From: UBA11869 sp964544965
GTDB taxonomy: Bacteria; Pseudomonadota; Gammaproteobacteria; Eutrophobiales; Eutrophobiaceae
DNA length: 27,191 bases
Direction of reading: 5' to 3'
Assembly (NCBI GenBank): GCA_964544965.1
Contig: CAZJED010000017.1
Location: forward strand, 1 to 27,191
Made by a program: the position numbers and the translations under genes. How positions within the stretch are numbered: position 1 is the stretch's first letter; each line of letters opens with the position of its first letter. Below the pieces are notes generated by a model that ran no database searches, had not been told where the DNA came from, and worked only from the letters and a program-made list of their open reading frames with translations. Positions 17,302 to 25,368 of this stretch are shown here, piece by piece.

Positions 17302-18213
17302 ATGACAAAATCCTATGTTCGCTTTTGGGGTGTACGGGGTTCATATACCGCACCATTCAGGACCCACCTAGAAGTAGGTGGCAACACACCCTGCGTTGAG
17401 ATTAATGTTGATGATCACGTGCTTATCTGTGACGCCGGCACAGGAATTATACCGCTCGGAAATAAATTGGTGGCTAATGGAAAATATGATCGGTTATTAA
17501 TCTTGCTGTCACATTTTCATTGGGACCATATTTCTGGATTGCCCTTTTTCACACCTGCATTTATTCCTAAATATAATATAAATTTATTTGGTCCTGGTGA
17601 TTCAAAAGAGATAGTAAAAAAATATATTGATGGCCAAATGAAAGCTCCCTATTTTCCTGTAGGCACTGAAGAATGGATGGCAAACATAACTTATATTGAT
17701 CCAAAAGAAAAAAAAATACGTTATGGGCCAATAGAAATCACATATTATAGCGCTCACCATCCGGGAATAACCTATGGGTATAATATAAAGACTAAAAATA
17801 AAACTATAATATACATTCCAGATAATGAATGTTTGTTTCTGGACAAAGCAATACAAGAAAATACAGAAGGACTATCCGAAGAAGAAACGATCATGTTCAC
17901 ACAAATGAACCAAGAGGAATATCAAGCAGAAGTTAAAACAATACAAAATGCAGATATTCTAATTCATGATGCGCAATATACACCCGAAGATTACAAGAAA
18001 AAGAAGGGATGGGGTCATTCGTGTTACTTAGATGTTATAAACATGGCGATTGATGCAAATGTTAAAAATTTATATTTATTTTCACATGACCCAAATAATG
18101 ATGATAAGACTGTTAACATGATTAACGAGAAATGTCGTAAAATTATAAAAGAAAGAAAATCTTCATTAAAATGTTTTATCGCGAAAGAAGATCTTGAAAT
18201 TGACCTGGATTAG
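17302..18213 (+). CDS. GVRGS-type metallo-beta-lactamase-fold hydrolase (PhnP-like)
   Basis: This 303-aa cytoplasmic protein belongs to the MBL-fold group opening with FWGVRGS (8-14) that includes PhnP-like cyclic phosphodiesterases. The metal site is complete: H71-x-H73-x-D75-H76 (SHFHWDH), H152/H153, D174 (YIPDNE), H222-D223 (LIHDAQY), H239 (WGHS) and H262-D263 (FSHDP). No signal peptide is present. Family members hydrolyse phosphodiester or similar bonds, but the substrate here is not evident. The receiver gene lies 42 bp upstream, and thiS starts 9 bp downstream, so it may be transcribed with either. A 7-bp hairpin is present early in the coding sequence (17364-17381). Confidence 0.87.
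   Translation: MTKSYVRFWGVRGSYTAPFRTHLEVGGNTPCVEINVDDHVLICDAGTGIIPLGNKLVANGKYDRLLILLSHFHWDHISGLPFFTPAFIPKYNINLFGPGDSKEIVKKYIDGQMKAPYFPVGTEEWMANITYIDPKEKKIRYGPIEITYYSAHHPGITYGYNIKTKNKTIIYIPDNECLFLDKAIQENTEGLSEEETIMFTQMNQEEYQAEVKTIQNADILIHDAQYTPEDYKKKKGWGHSCYLDVINMAIDANVKNLYLFSHDPNNDDKTVNMINEKCRKIIKERKSSLKCFIAKEDLEIDLD
17364..17381 (+). repeat. Short GC-rich hairpin early in the hydrolase gene
   Basis: CCACCTA (17364-17370) and TAGGTGG (17375-17381) are exact inverted repeats with a GAAG loop, about 60 bases after the start codon. It is compact enough to form in mRNA but may simply reflect the codons used. Confidence 0.5.
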
Positions 18214-18222
18214 TAATCATAA

Positions 18223-18420
18223 ATGGAAGTTTTAATAAACGGTTCGCCTTATTCGATAGAAAATAATTGTTCTGTAAATACTCTTATTAAAGAGCTCGAG
18301 TTAAATGGCAAGTACGCTATTGAGATAAATCAATATATTATCCCCAGAAGTCAATATAATAGTAAAAAAGTTAATAGTGGGGATAAAGTAGAAATTGTTC
18401 AGGCCATTGGTGGTGGATAG
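18223..18420 (+). CDS. thiS: Thiamine biosynthesis sulfur carrier protein ThiS
   Basis: ThiS carries sulfur as a C-terminal thiocarboxylate to the thiazole synthase ThiG. The 65-aa beta-grasp protein begins MEVLING and ends IVQAIGGG, with the terminal Gly-Gly needed for adenylation and sulfur loading. It starts 9 bp after the hydrolase gene, without a clear SD, and is followed after 26 bp by thiG. No TPP riboswitch is visible upstream, and thiF, thiC, thiE and thiD are not in the window. Confidence 0.95.
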   Translation: MEVLINGSPYSIENNCSVNTLIKELELNGKYAIEINQYIIPRSQYNSKKVNSGDKVEIVQAIGGG

Positions 18421-18446
18421 AACAATATTTATCTAAAAAAATACTT

Positions 18447-19238
18447 ATGAGAAATTTTGATACGGATAAATTTAAAATAGCTGATTCGATTTATTCTTCT
18501 AGATTACTAGTTGGTACAGGTAAATATAAAAATATACAAGAAGCAAAATCTGCAATTGATGAAAGTGGTGCTGAGATTGTTACTGTAGCCATTAGACGTA
18601 CTAATATTGGCCAAGATGAAACTGAACCAAACCTACTTGATATAATTTCACCTAATAAATTTACTATTTTACCTAATACTGCAGGTTGCTATGATGCCGA
18701 TTCTGCGATAAGAACTTGTCAATTAGCAAGGGAATTATTAGATGGCCATAACCTGATAAAACTCGAGGTGTTGGCTGATGAAAAAACACTTTTTCCTGAT
18801 ATTGCTCAAACTTTATACGCTGCAGAGAAACTGGTTAATGATAATTTTAAAGTCATGGTATACACAACCGATGATCCAATTATTGCAAAACGTCTTGAGG
18901 AAATAGGTTGTGTTGCAGTAATGCCACTTGCGGCCCCGATTGGCTCCGGTCTGGGGATTCAAAATCCTTATAACATTCGCAATATAGTTGAAAATGCATC
19001 AGTCCCGATAATTGTAGATGCTGGCGTTGGGACCTCATCGGATGCATCTATCGCCATGGAGCTCGGATGCGATGGTGTACTTATGAATACAGCCATTGCA
19101 GAAGCTAAAAATCCTATACTAATGGCAAGTGCAATGAAAAAAGCCATTCAGGCTGGGAGGGAAGCATATCTGGCTGGACGCATGCCAAAACGAGCATACG
19201 CAAGCGCCTCTTCGCCAATTGATGGTCAATTCTTTTAA
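18447..19238 (+). CDS. thiG: Thiazole synthase ThiG
   Basis: ThiG condenses 1-deoxy-D-xylulose 5-phosphate, dehydroglycine and ThiS thiocarboxylate into the thiazole phosphate of thiamine. The 263-aa TIM barrel shows LLVGTGKYKN (20-29), the Schiff-base lysine K105 in LIKLEVLAD, VMPLAAPIGSGLGIQNP, and the phosphate-binding VDAGVGTSSDA and GVLMNTAIAEA. The length is normal. No SD is visible before the ATG. It lies in the common gammaproteobacterial order thiS-thiG-trmB. Confidence 0.97.
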   Translation: MRNFDTDKFKIADSIYSSRLLVGTGKYKNIQEAKSAIDESGAEIVTVAIRRTNIGQDETEPNLLDIISPNKFTILPNTAGCYDADSAIRTCQLARELLDGHNLIKLEVLADEKTLFPDIAQTLYAAEKLVNDNFKVMVYTTDDPIIAKRLEEIGCVAVMPLAAPIGSGLGIQNPYNIRNIVENASVPIIVDAGVGTSSDASIAMELGCDGVLMNTAIAEAKNPILMASAMKKAIQAGREAYLAGRMPKRAYASASSPIDGQFF

Positions 19239-19272
19239 TTAGCATTTACCCATACATTAAGAAAATTAATAG

Positions 19273-19962
19273 ATGAAAAATAACGCAGCGATTAAAAAAC
19301 CGATAAGAAGCTACGTAAAACGAGAAGGACGACTTACAAAATCACAGCTTTATGGTTTAGACAATTATTGGATTAAACATGGTATTGAGTACGATTCTAA
19401 AATAATTGATCTGGTGAAAGTTTTTAAACGATACGGACCCATAGTCTTGGATGTTGGTGTTGGAGCCGGGGAATCGACAATAAATCATGCAATATCTCAT
19501 CCTGAAAATAATTATTTAGCAGTAGAAGTACATCGACCTGGGATAGGAAGATTACTGAACAAAATAGAGAGCTATGCACTAACTAATATAAAAATTATTA
19601 AACACGATGTCACAAATGTGCTTAAAGAACAAATACCGGATCGCTCGTTGAGTCAGATTTTTATCTTCTTTCCTGATCCATGGCCAAAAAAAAGACATCA
19701 TAAACGTCGCCTTATTAATGAAGAACTAATAAGACTAGTAAAAGAAAAACTAGTCACGCATGGACGTTTACATATTGCAACCGATTGGAAAGATTATGCG
19801 AATCATATTAAGGAGCTTGGTAATAATGACTCAGGCTTAATTAATCTAACCAATAATAACAATTTCTCGCCAAGACCATCATGGAGAACTAAAACTAAAT
19901 ATGAGTCTCGTGGTGAAAAATTAGATCATGAAGTTTGGGATCTTTGTTACGGTTTAAAATAA
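19273..19962 (+). CDS. trmB: tRNA (guanine-N7)-methyltransferase
   Basis: TrmB makes m7G at position 46 of tRNA variable loops using S-adenosylmethionine. The 229-aa protein has the SAM-binding VLDVGVGAGESTINHA, the acidic VEVHRPGIGRLL motif, the family signature FIFFPDPWPKKRHHKRRL, and HIATDWKDYA. Its C-terminal RTKTKYESRGEKLDHEVWDL is also typical. It starts 34 bp after thiG and ends only 4 bp from the stop of the convergent nucleotidase gene, with no terminator hairpin between them. Confidence 0.97.
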   Translation: MKNNAAIKKPIRSYVKREGRLTKSQLYGLDNYWIKHGIEYDSKIIDLVKVFKRYGPIVLDVGVGAGESTINHAISHPENNYLAVEVHRPGIGRLLNKIESYALTNIKIIKHDVTNVLKEQIPDRSLSQIFIFFPDPWPKKRHHKRRLINEELIRLVKEKLVTHGRLHIATDWKDYANHIKELGNNDSGLINLTNNNNFSPRPSWRTKTKYESRGEKLDHEVWDLCYGLK

Positions 19963-19966
19963 AAAT

Positions 19967-20626
19967 TTAGAAACCAATCTCATCAAAAGAATCGATTGCT
20001 TCGAATTCACCCGGATTTTGTTTTGGTTTTTGACTATTAGGTTTTGCCACTGTATAGAGATGCTTAATTCCAAATTCTCTTGCAGTTCTCAATACGATTA
20101 AATTGTCATCGATTAATAATGTATCATTAACATTAAATGAAATCTTTGTTGTTAATTTTTCCCAAAAAGCGTGCTCCTCTTTGGCATGACCGATTGAATG
20201 TGAACTGATTATTTGATTAAAGAAATTATCGATTCCTGTTTCATCAGCTTTCATTTTAATTAATTTCTCGTGTGCGTTAGTTACCATCATCAGAGAAAAA
20301 TCTAAACTATTAAGCTGTTTCAAAAAAAATTCTGCATGAGGTCTATATTTTATCAAATGCCTTACATTAGTCTTAAGGGCAAACACATCGAAATTTAGTT
20401 TCTCAGTCCAAAAATCAAGACAATACCATGATAGTGTACCTGACTCTTGTCTGTACCAATCTAGTAATTTGATCTTAGCTGCTTTGACATCCATGTTGTT
20501 CTGCCGAGCCCATTGCTCAGGCAAATATTCTTGCCAAAAATAGTAATCAAAATATAGATCGAGTAATGTTCCATCCATATCCAATAATACTGTTTTTATT
20601 TCTTTCCATTTAATTTTAGGTTTCAT
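19967..20626 (-). CDS. yrfG: HAD-family GMP/IMP nucleotidase (YrfG-like)
   Basis: YrfG of E. coli dephosphorylates GMP and IMP. This 219-aa protein shares its features: the HAD motif I DMDGTLLD (nucleophile D16, acid D18), the following FDYYFWQEYLPEQWA block, LSWYCLDFWTEKL, motif II TNAHEK, and motif IV LLIDDN. These match the E. coli protein closely in wording and spacing. The gene is convergent with trmB and divergent from cysQ over a 53-bp gap. In many relatives nudE sits between yrfG and cysQ; it is absent here. Confidence 0.9.
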   Translation of the reverse strand: MKPKIKWKEIKTVLLDMDGTLLDLYFDYYFWQEYLPEQWARQNNMDVKAAKIKLLDWYRQESGTLSWYCLDFWTEKLNFDVFALKTNVRHLIKYRPHAEFFLKQLNSLDFSLMMVTNAHEKLIKMKADETGIDNFFNQIISSHSIGHAKEEHAFWEKLTTKISFNVNDTLLIDDNLIVLRTAREFGIKHLYTVAKPNSQKPKQNPGEFEAIDSFDEIGF

Positions 20627-20679
20627 GTTTTATAAAGACAGATAGAATAGATGTATATTAGGATAGCAGAGCTATACAA

Positions 20680-21492
20680 ATGAATAAAATTGATCATGCT
20701 AATTTGCCTAAGCTACTACCTGAGATAGATAATATAGCTCGTAGTGCTGGCGATGAAATTTTAAAAATATACAAAACTGATTTCTCAGTTACTAATAAAG
20801 AGGATAATTCACCGCTTACACTAGCTGATACTGCGGCAAATGAAGTGATTTGCAGAAATCTTTCGCTACTCACTCCGGAAATACCTATTTTATCTGAAGA
20901 ATCTTCTCATATTGATTTTTCTGAACGAAAAAAATGGAGACAATATTGGCTTGTTGACCCACTTGACGGAACCCGTGAATTTATTAAAAAAAATGATGAA
21001 TTTACAGTAAATATTGCGCTAATCGATGAGCATCAATCTATTTTAGGGGCTGTCCACATCCCCGTAATCGGCACAAGTTATCTGGCAGCTATTAATCATG
21101 GCGCACATAGATGTGATAGTAAAAATAAAATGGAAAAAATTTCTGTCAGGAAAGTAAATGAAAATGATATTACGATTGCGGGTAGTCGTTCTCATGGGAA
21201 TCAAAAACAACAATCCTTTATTTCAAAAATAAAAAATGTAACAGTCCTTTCTGTTGGTAGTTCAAAGAAATTTTGTCTGGTCGCAGAAGGTAAAGCTGAT
21301 ATATACCCACGATTTGGTTCAACTTCAGAATGGGATACAGCTGCGGCACAGTGTATTGTTGAAGAGTCTGGCGGGAAAGTCATTGATGAAGGTTTAAATC
21401 CGATTAAATATAATACAAAAAGCTCATTAATCAATCCATCATTCTTTGTTATTGGTGATACAAGTTTTAATTGGAACAAATTTATTACTTAA
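20680..21492 (+). CDS. cysQ: 3'(2'),5'-bisphosphate nucleotidase CysQ
   Basis: CysQ removes the 3'-phosphate from PAP or PAPS, recycling the by-product of sulfate assimilation. The 270-aa inositol-monophosphatase-fold protein has the metal ligands E73-E74 (LSEESS), D93-x-x-D96-G-T (DPLDGTREFI) and D219 (EWDTAAAQCIVEESGG). The family length is about 246-270 aa. It starts 53 bp from the divergent yrfG gene; an AGGA lies about 18 bases before the ATG, somewhat far. It is followed after 18 bp by the SH3b gene. Confidence 0.95.
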   Translation: MNKIDHANLPKLLPEIDNIARSAGDEILKIYKTDFSVTNKEDNSPLTLADTAANEVICRNLSLLTPEIPILSEESSHIDFSERKKWRQYWLVDPLDGTREFIKKNDEFTVNIALIDEHQSILGAVHIPVIGTSYLAAINHGAHRCDSKNKMEKISVRKVNENDITIAGSRSHGNQKQQSFISKIKNVTVLSVGSSKKFCLVAEGKADIYPRFGSTSEWDTAAAQCIVEESGGKVIDEGLNPIKYNTKSSLINPSFFVIGDTSFNWNKFIT

Positions 21493-21510
21493 AAAATATT
21501 ATTTTAATAA

Positions 21511-22182
21511 ATGAAAATATTGATTCTTAAAATTTTTCTATTATTCATATATCTTCCTGTAAATGCAGAAATGATGTACACCGCTGAAGTAATTGCTAAT
21601 TCGTTAAATATTAGATCTATACCCAGCAATGAAGGGAGAATTATTGGATCTTTATTTAGAGGTCAGCAGATTCTAGTAACTCCTACATCAAGTGAATGGG
21701 TAAAAACTGAACTCGATGGAAATGAAGTAGGTTATATTTCATCAATACACCTAAAAATGATTGACACAAGCACAAATAATAATTTTTTCCCTATCAAAAA
21801 AGATATAAATAAAGATAAATGTAACCCTGAACTAGAAAATGTTAATTTAAATATTATAGACGTTAATATGGAATGCAAAGACAGTATAATTGCTAATGGT
21901 TATGAATCTTGTAACGCAAAATTCGATGTAGCGATAGAATCACATTGTGATGAAATTATAGATGTAGAAATTAATTGCGCTGCTGAGTTTAAATATAATA
22001 CTGATGAAGGATTTTCTCCTTATAGTGTAACAGAAAATAATTTAGGTACAGTCTATACAAAAAATGGACAGGGCAGCACTATAATAGAAATTAAATTAGA
22101 CCTATTAGCATCGTCTGAACCCGTAGTTAAAGTTGAATTAACGGATGGAATGTGTTCCGTCGTTACAAAAAATTATTTCTGA
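21511..22182 (+). CDS. Exported SH3b-domain protein with a Cys-containing beta-rich C-terminus
   Basis: The 223-aa protein has a signal peptide (1-19, VNA before EMMY), a bacterial SH3 domain at about 23-83 (IANSLNIRSIPSNEGRIIG, VGYISSIHLKMID), and a C-terminal region of about 115 residues with five cysteines that looks like an Ig-like beta sandwich. SH3b domains often bind cell-wall peptides, so periplasmic wall sensing is plausible. I do not recognise the C-terminal region. It ends 4 bases before the ATG of the NAPE-PLD-like gene, so the two are probably co-translated. There is no SD visible before its start. Confidence 0.8.
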   Translation: MKILILKIFLLFIYLPVNAEMMYTAEVIANSLNIRSIPSNEGRIIGSLFRGQQILVTPTSSEWVKTELDGNEVGYISSIHLKMIDTSTNNNFFPIKKDINKDKCNPELENVNLNIIDVNMECKDSIIANGYESCNAKFDVAIESHCDEIIDVEINCAAEFKYNTDEGFSPYSVTENNLGTVYTKNGQGSTIIEIKLDLLASSEPVVKVELTDGMCSVVTKNYF

Positions 22183-22186
22183 AAAA

Positions 22187-23245
22187 ATGAAGAAAATAGG
22201 GTGCATAAAAATTATTGCGTTACTTTTCTTAACTACACAAATTTTTGCCGAAACTAAACTTAACAAACCCTATCACCATACAGATGAAGGAACATTTCGA
22301 AACCCTAAAGGTAGCCCTAAAATTTCTCCCGATAAAAAATTTTCGTTCTTTACATTTCTAAAGGAGAAAAGAAAAATAAAAGTTAATATTCCTAAAACAC
22401 ACGTCATAAATAAAAAAAATGTTCTAGAAAATATTAAAAATATAGAAAACGATGACTATATAGTTTGGATTGGTCATGCGACTTTTATAATTAAATTAGG
22501 TTCGACTACAATTATTACTGACCCTTATTTTTCTAAAAACGCTGGGCCTGTTATTTTTGGCTCAAAAAGATACGTTAAACCCGCGATTACATTGAATGAT
22601 ATCCCTGAGACTGATTTATTTTTGTTGACACATAATCATTACGATCATCTGGATTACGGTACAATTAAGAATTTCCCCTTTAAGAATTCAAAAGTATTAA
22701 CGCCACTAAAACTAGGTAAATATTTTATTAATAATGGATTTAATAATGTTGAAGAAATGGATTGGTATCAGGAAATAAGAGTTAACGACTTAATAATAAC
22801 TATGCTACCCGCAATTCATTGGTCAAAGCGAACGCCAACGGATATGAATAAAACGTTATGGGGAAGTTATTTAATTGAATATAAAGGAATAAAATTATTT
22901 TTCGCCTGTGACACTGGTTATGGAAATATTTATAAGGAATTAGGTGAAAAATATGGCCCCATTGATTTAACCTTCATTAATATTGGTGCATACGATTTTA
23001 GGCCAATGTTCGAAAAATCTATTTATCATACAACTCCGGAAGAAGCTCTTAATATTGGGCAAAACCTAAAAAGTAAAAAAGTTTTAGGAATGCATTGGGG
23101 GACCGTTCTTTTATCTTTGGAAGACCCATTTGAACCTCCAGTACGTTTTAAAAACGCAGCAAAGGAATATGGCTTTAATAAAAATGATGCTATTTTATTA
23201 AAAATAGGTGAAAGTAAAACACTTAGTGATTTATTAGAGAATTAA
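22187..23245 (+). CDS. Exported NAPE-PLD-like metallo-beta-lactamase-fold hydrolase
   Basis: From the ATG at 22187 the 352-aa protein starts with a signal peptide (about 1-21, IFA before ETKL). The MBL domain matches the N-acyl-phosphatidylethanolamine phospholipase D group: WIGHATFIIKLG (H97), TDPYFS, H149-N-H151-Y-D153-H154, H211, D242 (FACDTGYG), H281 (HTTPEEA) and H303 (MHWGT). Eukaryotic NAPE-PLD releases N-acylethanolamines. Bacterial homologs may act on N-acylated or other phospholipids; the substrate is inferred only from family. A reading from 22145 adds 14 residues overlapping the SH3b gene and hides the signal peptide, so I reject it. Confidence 0.88.
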   Translation: MKKIGCIKIIALLFLTTQIFAETKLNKPYHHTDEGTFRNPKGSPKISPDKKFSFFTFLKEKRKIKVNIPKTHVINKKNVLENIKNIENDDYIVWIGHATFIIKLGSTTIITDPYFSKNAGPVIFGSKRYVKPAITLNDIPETDLFLLTHNHYDHLDYGTIKNFPFKNSKVLTPLKLGKYFINNGFNNVEEMDWYQEIRVNDLIITMLPAIHWSKRTPTDMNKTLWGSYLIEYKGIKLFFACDTGYGNIYKELGEKYGPIDLTFINIGAYDFRPMFEKSIYHTTPEEALNIGQNLKSKKVLGMHWGTVLLSLEDPFEPPVRFKNAAKEYGFNKNDAILLKIGESKTLSDLLEN

Positions 23246-23276
23246 AAATTATCGGCTCAATACTCCATAGAAAATC

Positions 23277-24746
23277 ATGATTAATTTTGATAATAGTTAT
23301 TCAAAGCTTCCGGATATTTTTTTTGAACGTATAAACCCCGTTGCAGTTAAAAAACCAAGTTTAATTCAATTTAATAAATCTCTGGCAAAAGAAATCGGTT
23401 TAAATCTAGAAAAAAAAGAAAATCTATTTAGTGAAATTTTTTCAGGAAACAAAATACTAAAAGGCTCAGAGCCTATAGCCTTGGCCTATGCTGGTCATCA
23501 GTTTGGTCATTTTGTCCCGCAGTTGGGTGATGGACGGGCTATTCTGCTTGGTGAAATTATAAATAATGACGGTCGTCGTTTTGATATTCAACTAAAAGGC
23601 TCTGGTCAAACCCGCTATTCACGAGGTGGGGATGGTCGTGCCCCCCTTGGCCCTGTAATCAGGGAATATATTATAAGTGAAGCTATGCATGCTCTTGATA
23701 TTCCAACAACGCGTTCGTTAGCAATTGTTGCAACTGGTGAAATGGTTTCAAGAGAAACACTGCTGCCTGGTGGCATTCTTACTCGTATTGCTTCTAGTCA
23801 TCTCCGTGTTGGAACCTTTGAGTATTTTGCAGCTTTTAAAGATCTTAAAAATTTAAAATTACTAACAGACTATGCAATTAATCGACATTTTCCAAACATT
23901 AAAAATGATGATGACTTTCGATATCAAAAATTTTTAAAATTAGTTTGTGAAAATCAAGCTTCTCTTATTGCTAAATGGATGCATGTTGGTTTTATACATG
24001 GGGTTATGAATACTGATAACACCTCTATATCTGGTGAAACAATTGATTATGGTCCGTGTGCCTTTATGGATAACTATGATCCTAATACCGTTTTCAGTTC
24101 GATTGATCATCATGGTCGTTATGCTTACGGCAATCAACCAAATATAGCCCAGTGGAATATTGCCTGCCTTGGTCAATGTCTCCTGCCATTAATAAATACA
24201 GAAAGAAATAAAGCAATCGAAATTGTTGAAGAAATTTTAGATGGCTTCGCGGATGCGTTTAGAAAATATTGGCTAAATGGAATGTATAAAAAAATTGGAT
24301 TACTGGAAAATAAAAAAAATAATCATATTTTGCTCGATGAATTATTGCGATTGATGGAAAAAGATAAGTCTGATTTTACATTAACATTTCGATATTTATC
24401 CAATCTTGTTGAAGAAGAAAATAATAATTCACTTTTTAAACAACAATTTTTATCTAAAAACGAGATCGATTCTTGGTTAGTAAAATGGAAAGAATGCTTA
24501 AAAAAAGAAGGCAACTCAGAAAAAGAAATAAAAAAATTAATGCTAAAAGTGAATCCTGCTTTTATACCTCGTAATCATCAAGTTGAAAAAGCAATTTACG
24601 AAGTGATTAATAATTATGATTATTCTTATGTAAATCGTTTAATTGAATTACTTAATAAACCATATAATTATCAACCAGATAATTTAGAATACATGAACCC
24701 GCCAGATAACTATAATCAAAACTATCAAACTTTTTGTGGAACTTAA
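23277..24746 (+). CDS. selO: Protein adenylyltransferase SelO/YdiU
   Basis: SelO is a pseudokinase that transfers AMP to protein hydroxyls. The 489-aa length agrees with E. coli YdiU. The signatures are YAGHQFGHFVPQLGDGRA (71-88), K107 and the glycine loop in LKGSGQTRYSRGGDGRAPLGP, and the D247-N248 and D257 metal-site residues in MNTDNTSISGETIDYGP. The C-terminus is TFCGT, with C487 three residues from the end, the position of selenocysteine in animal SelO. The codon is TGT and the stop TAA, so no selenocysteine is involved. It starts 31 bp after the NAPE-PLD-like gene without an SD. Confidence 0.97.
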   Translation: MINFDNSYSKLPDIFFERINPVAVKKPSLIQFNKSLAKEIGLNLEKKENLFSEIFSGNKILKGSEPIALAYAGHQFGHFVPQLGDGRAILLGEIINNDGRRFDIQLKGSGQTRYSRGGDGRAPLGPVIREYIISEAMHALDIPTTRSLAIVATGEMVSRETLLPGGILTRIASSHLRVGTFEYFAAFKDLKNLKLLTDYAINRHFPNIKNDDDFRYQKFLKLVCENQASLIAKWMHVGFIHGVMNTDNTSISGETIDYGPCAFMDNYDPNTVFSSIDHHGRYAYGNQPNIAQWNIACLGQCLLPLINTERNKAIEIVEEILDGFADAFRKYWLNGMYKKIGLLENKKNNHILLDELLRLMEKDKSDFTLTFRYLSNLVEEENNNSLFKQQFLSKNEIDSWLVKWKECLKKEGNSEKEIKKLMLKVNPAFIPRNHQVEKAIYEVINNYDYSYVNRLIELLNKPYNYQPDNLEYMNPPDNYNQNYQTFCGT

Positions 24747-24825
24747 AAAAATATAAATTTTACTTTATACTTAATAGAAAGAATTATGTCTTTCGCCCAT
24801 ATTTTTGGAAATTATAAAATTCAAT

Positions 24826-24829
24826 GGAG
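24826..24829 (+). promoter_or_regulatory. Ribosome binding site deciding the start of the small exported protein
   Basis: GGAG sits six bases before the ATG at 24836, so that ATG is favoured over the one at 24824, which lacks such a site. Confidence 0.6.
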
Positions 24830-24835
24830 AAGCTT

Positions 24836-25273
24836 ATGTATAAAATAAAAGTTCTTATATTTTTCATTCTTTTATCAATATTTAATTACATCCATGCCGA
24901 TGTTTATGTTTGCTCTATAGTTAATGTTTTTGGTTTAAATGATAATGGATACTTTGTTACTCATGGATGGAAAGGAAATTATGTTAAAAGACAATTTAGG
25001 ATTGATAATGATACCGGGAGTATACTAAATACTACTGCTTTAAAAACAAGGTTAAGTAATGAAGATAATGAAAATAAGCCAGTTGTTATCTCTACAAACA
25101 AAGATAGTAATTCATTAAAAGTAATTACTCATTTTAAAGACAATAATACATATGCATTATTTCATATGAATGATTTTGATAAAAAAAGTATTGAAAAACC
25201 ATTTTTTTATCATACTGAAATTGGAATGATTCTATCTGGTACTTGCCATGCAGAAAAAACAGAAAATTTATGA
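24836..25273 (+). CDS. Small exported protein of unknown family
   Basis: The 145-aa protein has a signal peptide (about 1-21, IHA before DVYVC) and a mature part with two cysteines, C26 near the N-terminus and C137 near the C-terminus, which could pair across the domain. The mature sequence alternates short hydrophobic and polar stretches (QFRIDNDTGSIL, VVISTNK, LKVITHF, YALFHM), suggesting a small beta barrel. I do not recognise it. The start at 24836 is chosen because GGAG ends 6 bases upstream; the ATG at 24824 lies just before that site. Its stop overlaps the start of the next small ORF as ATGA. Confidence 0.75.
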   Translation: MYKIKVLIFFILLSIFNYIHADVYVCSIVNVFGLNDNGYFVTHGWKGNYVKRQFRIDNDTGSILNTTALKTRLSNEDNENKPVVISTNKDSNSLKVITHFKDNNTYALFHMNDFDKKSIEKPFFYHTEIGMILSGTCHAEKTENL

Positions 25274-25365
25274 TTGACGATTATGACAAAATTCTTTCAG
25301 ATGCTTATAAAGTAGGTGGCTACGAATATATATCCCGCCCACACAGCGGTAGGGGTAGAAATTAG
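25270..25365 (+). CDS. Possible 31-codon ORF coupled to its neighbours
   Basis: An ATG at 25270 overlaps the stop of the preceding gene as ATGA, and the frame runs 31 codons to a TAG three bases before the next ATG. The peptide begins MIDDYDKILSDAYKVGG and ends in a polar, basic tail with RPHSGRGRN. It has no signal peptide or membrane helix. The spacing exactly fills the gap between two genes and the start has the form used in translational coupling, but it could also be chance or the remnant of a larger gene. I do not recognise it. Confidence 0.4.
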   Translation: MIDDYDKILSDAYKVGGYEYISRPHSGRGRN

Positions 25366-25368
25366 GTC

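Noticed and set aside
18181..18222. TPP riboswitch upstream of thiS
   Set aside because: Only nine bases separate thiS from the preceding gene and no thi-box-like sequence was seen before it.
22145..22186. Longer start for the NAPE-PLD-like hydrolase
   Set aside because: It would overlap the SH3b gene by 38 bases and bury the signal peptide. The ATG at 22187 is a better start.
24735..24746. Selenocysteine at the SelO C-terminus
   Set aside because: The codon at the equivalent position is TGT for Cys and the stop is TAA; no in-frame TGA is present.
25270..25365. RiPP or lasso-peptide precursor with the transglutaminase-like protein as leader peptidase
   Set aside because: No cyclase, recognition-element protein or transporter is nearby, the transglutaminase-like protein is membrane-anchored and extracytoplasmic, and the peptide has no clear core motif.
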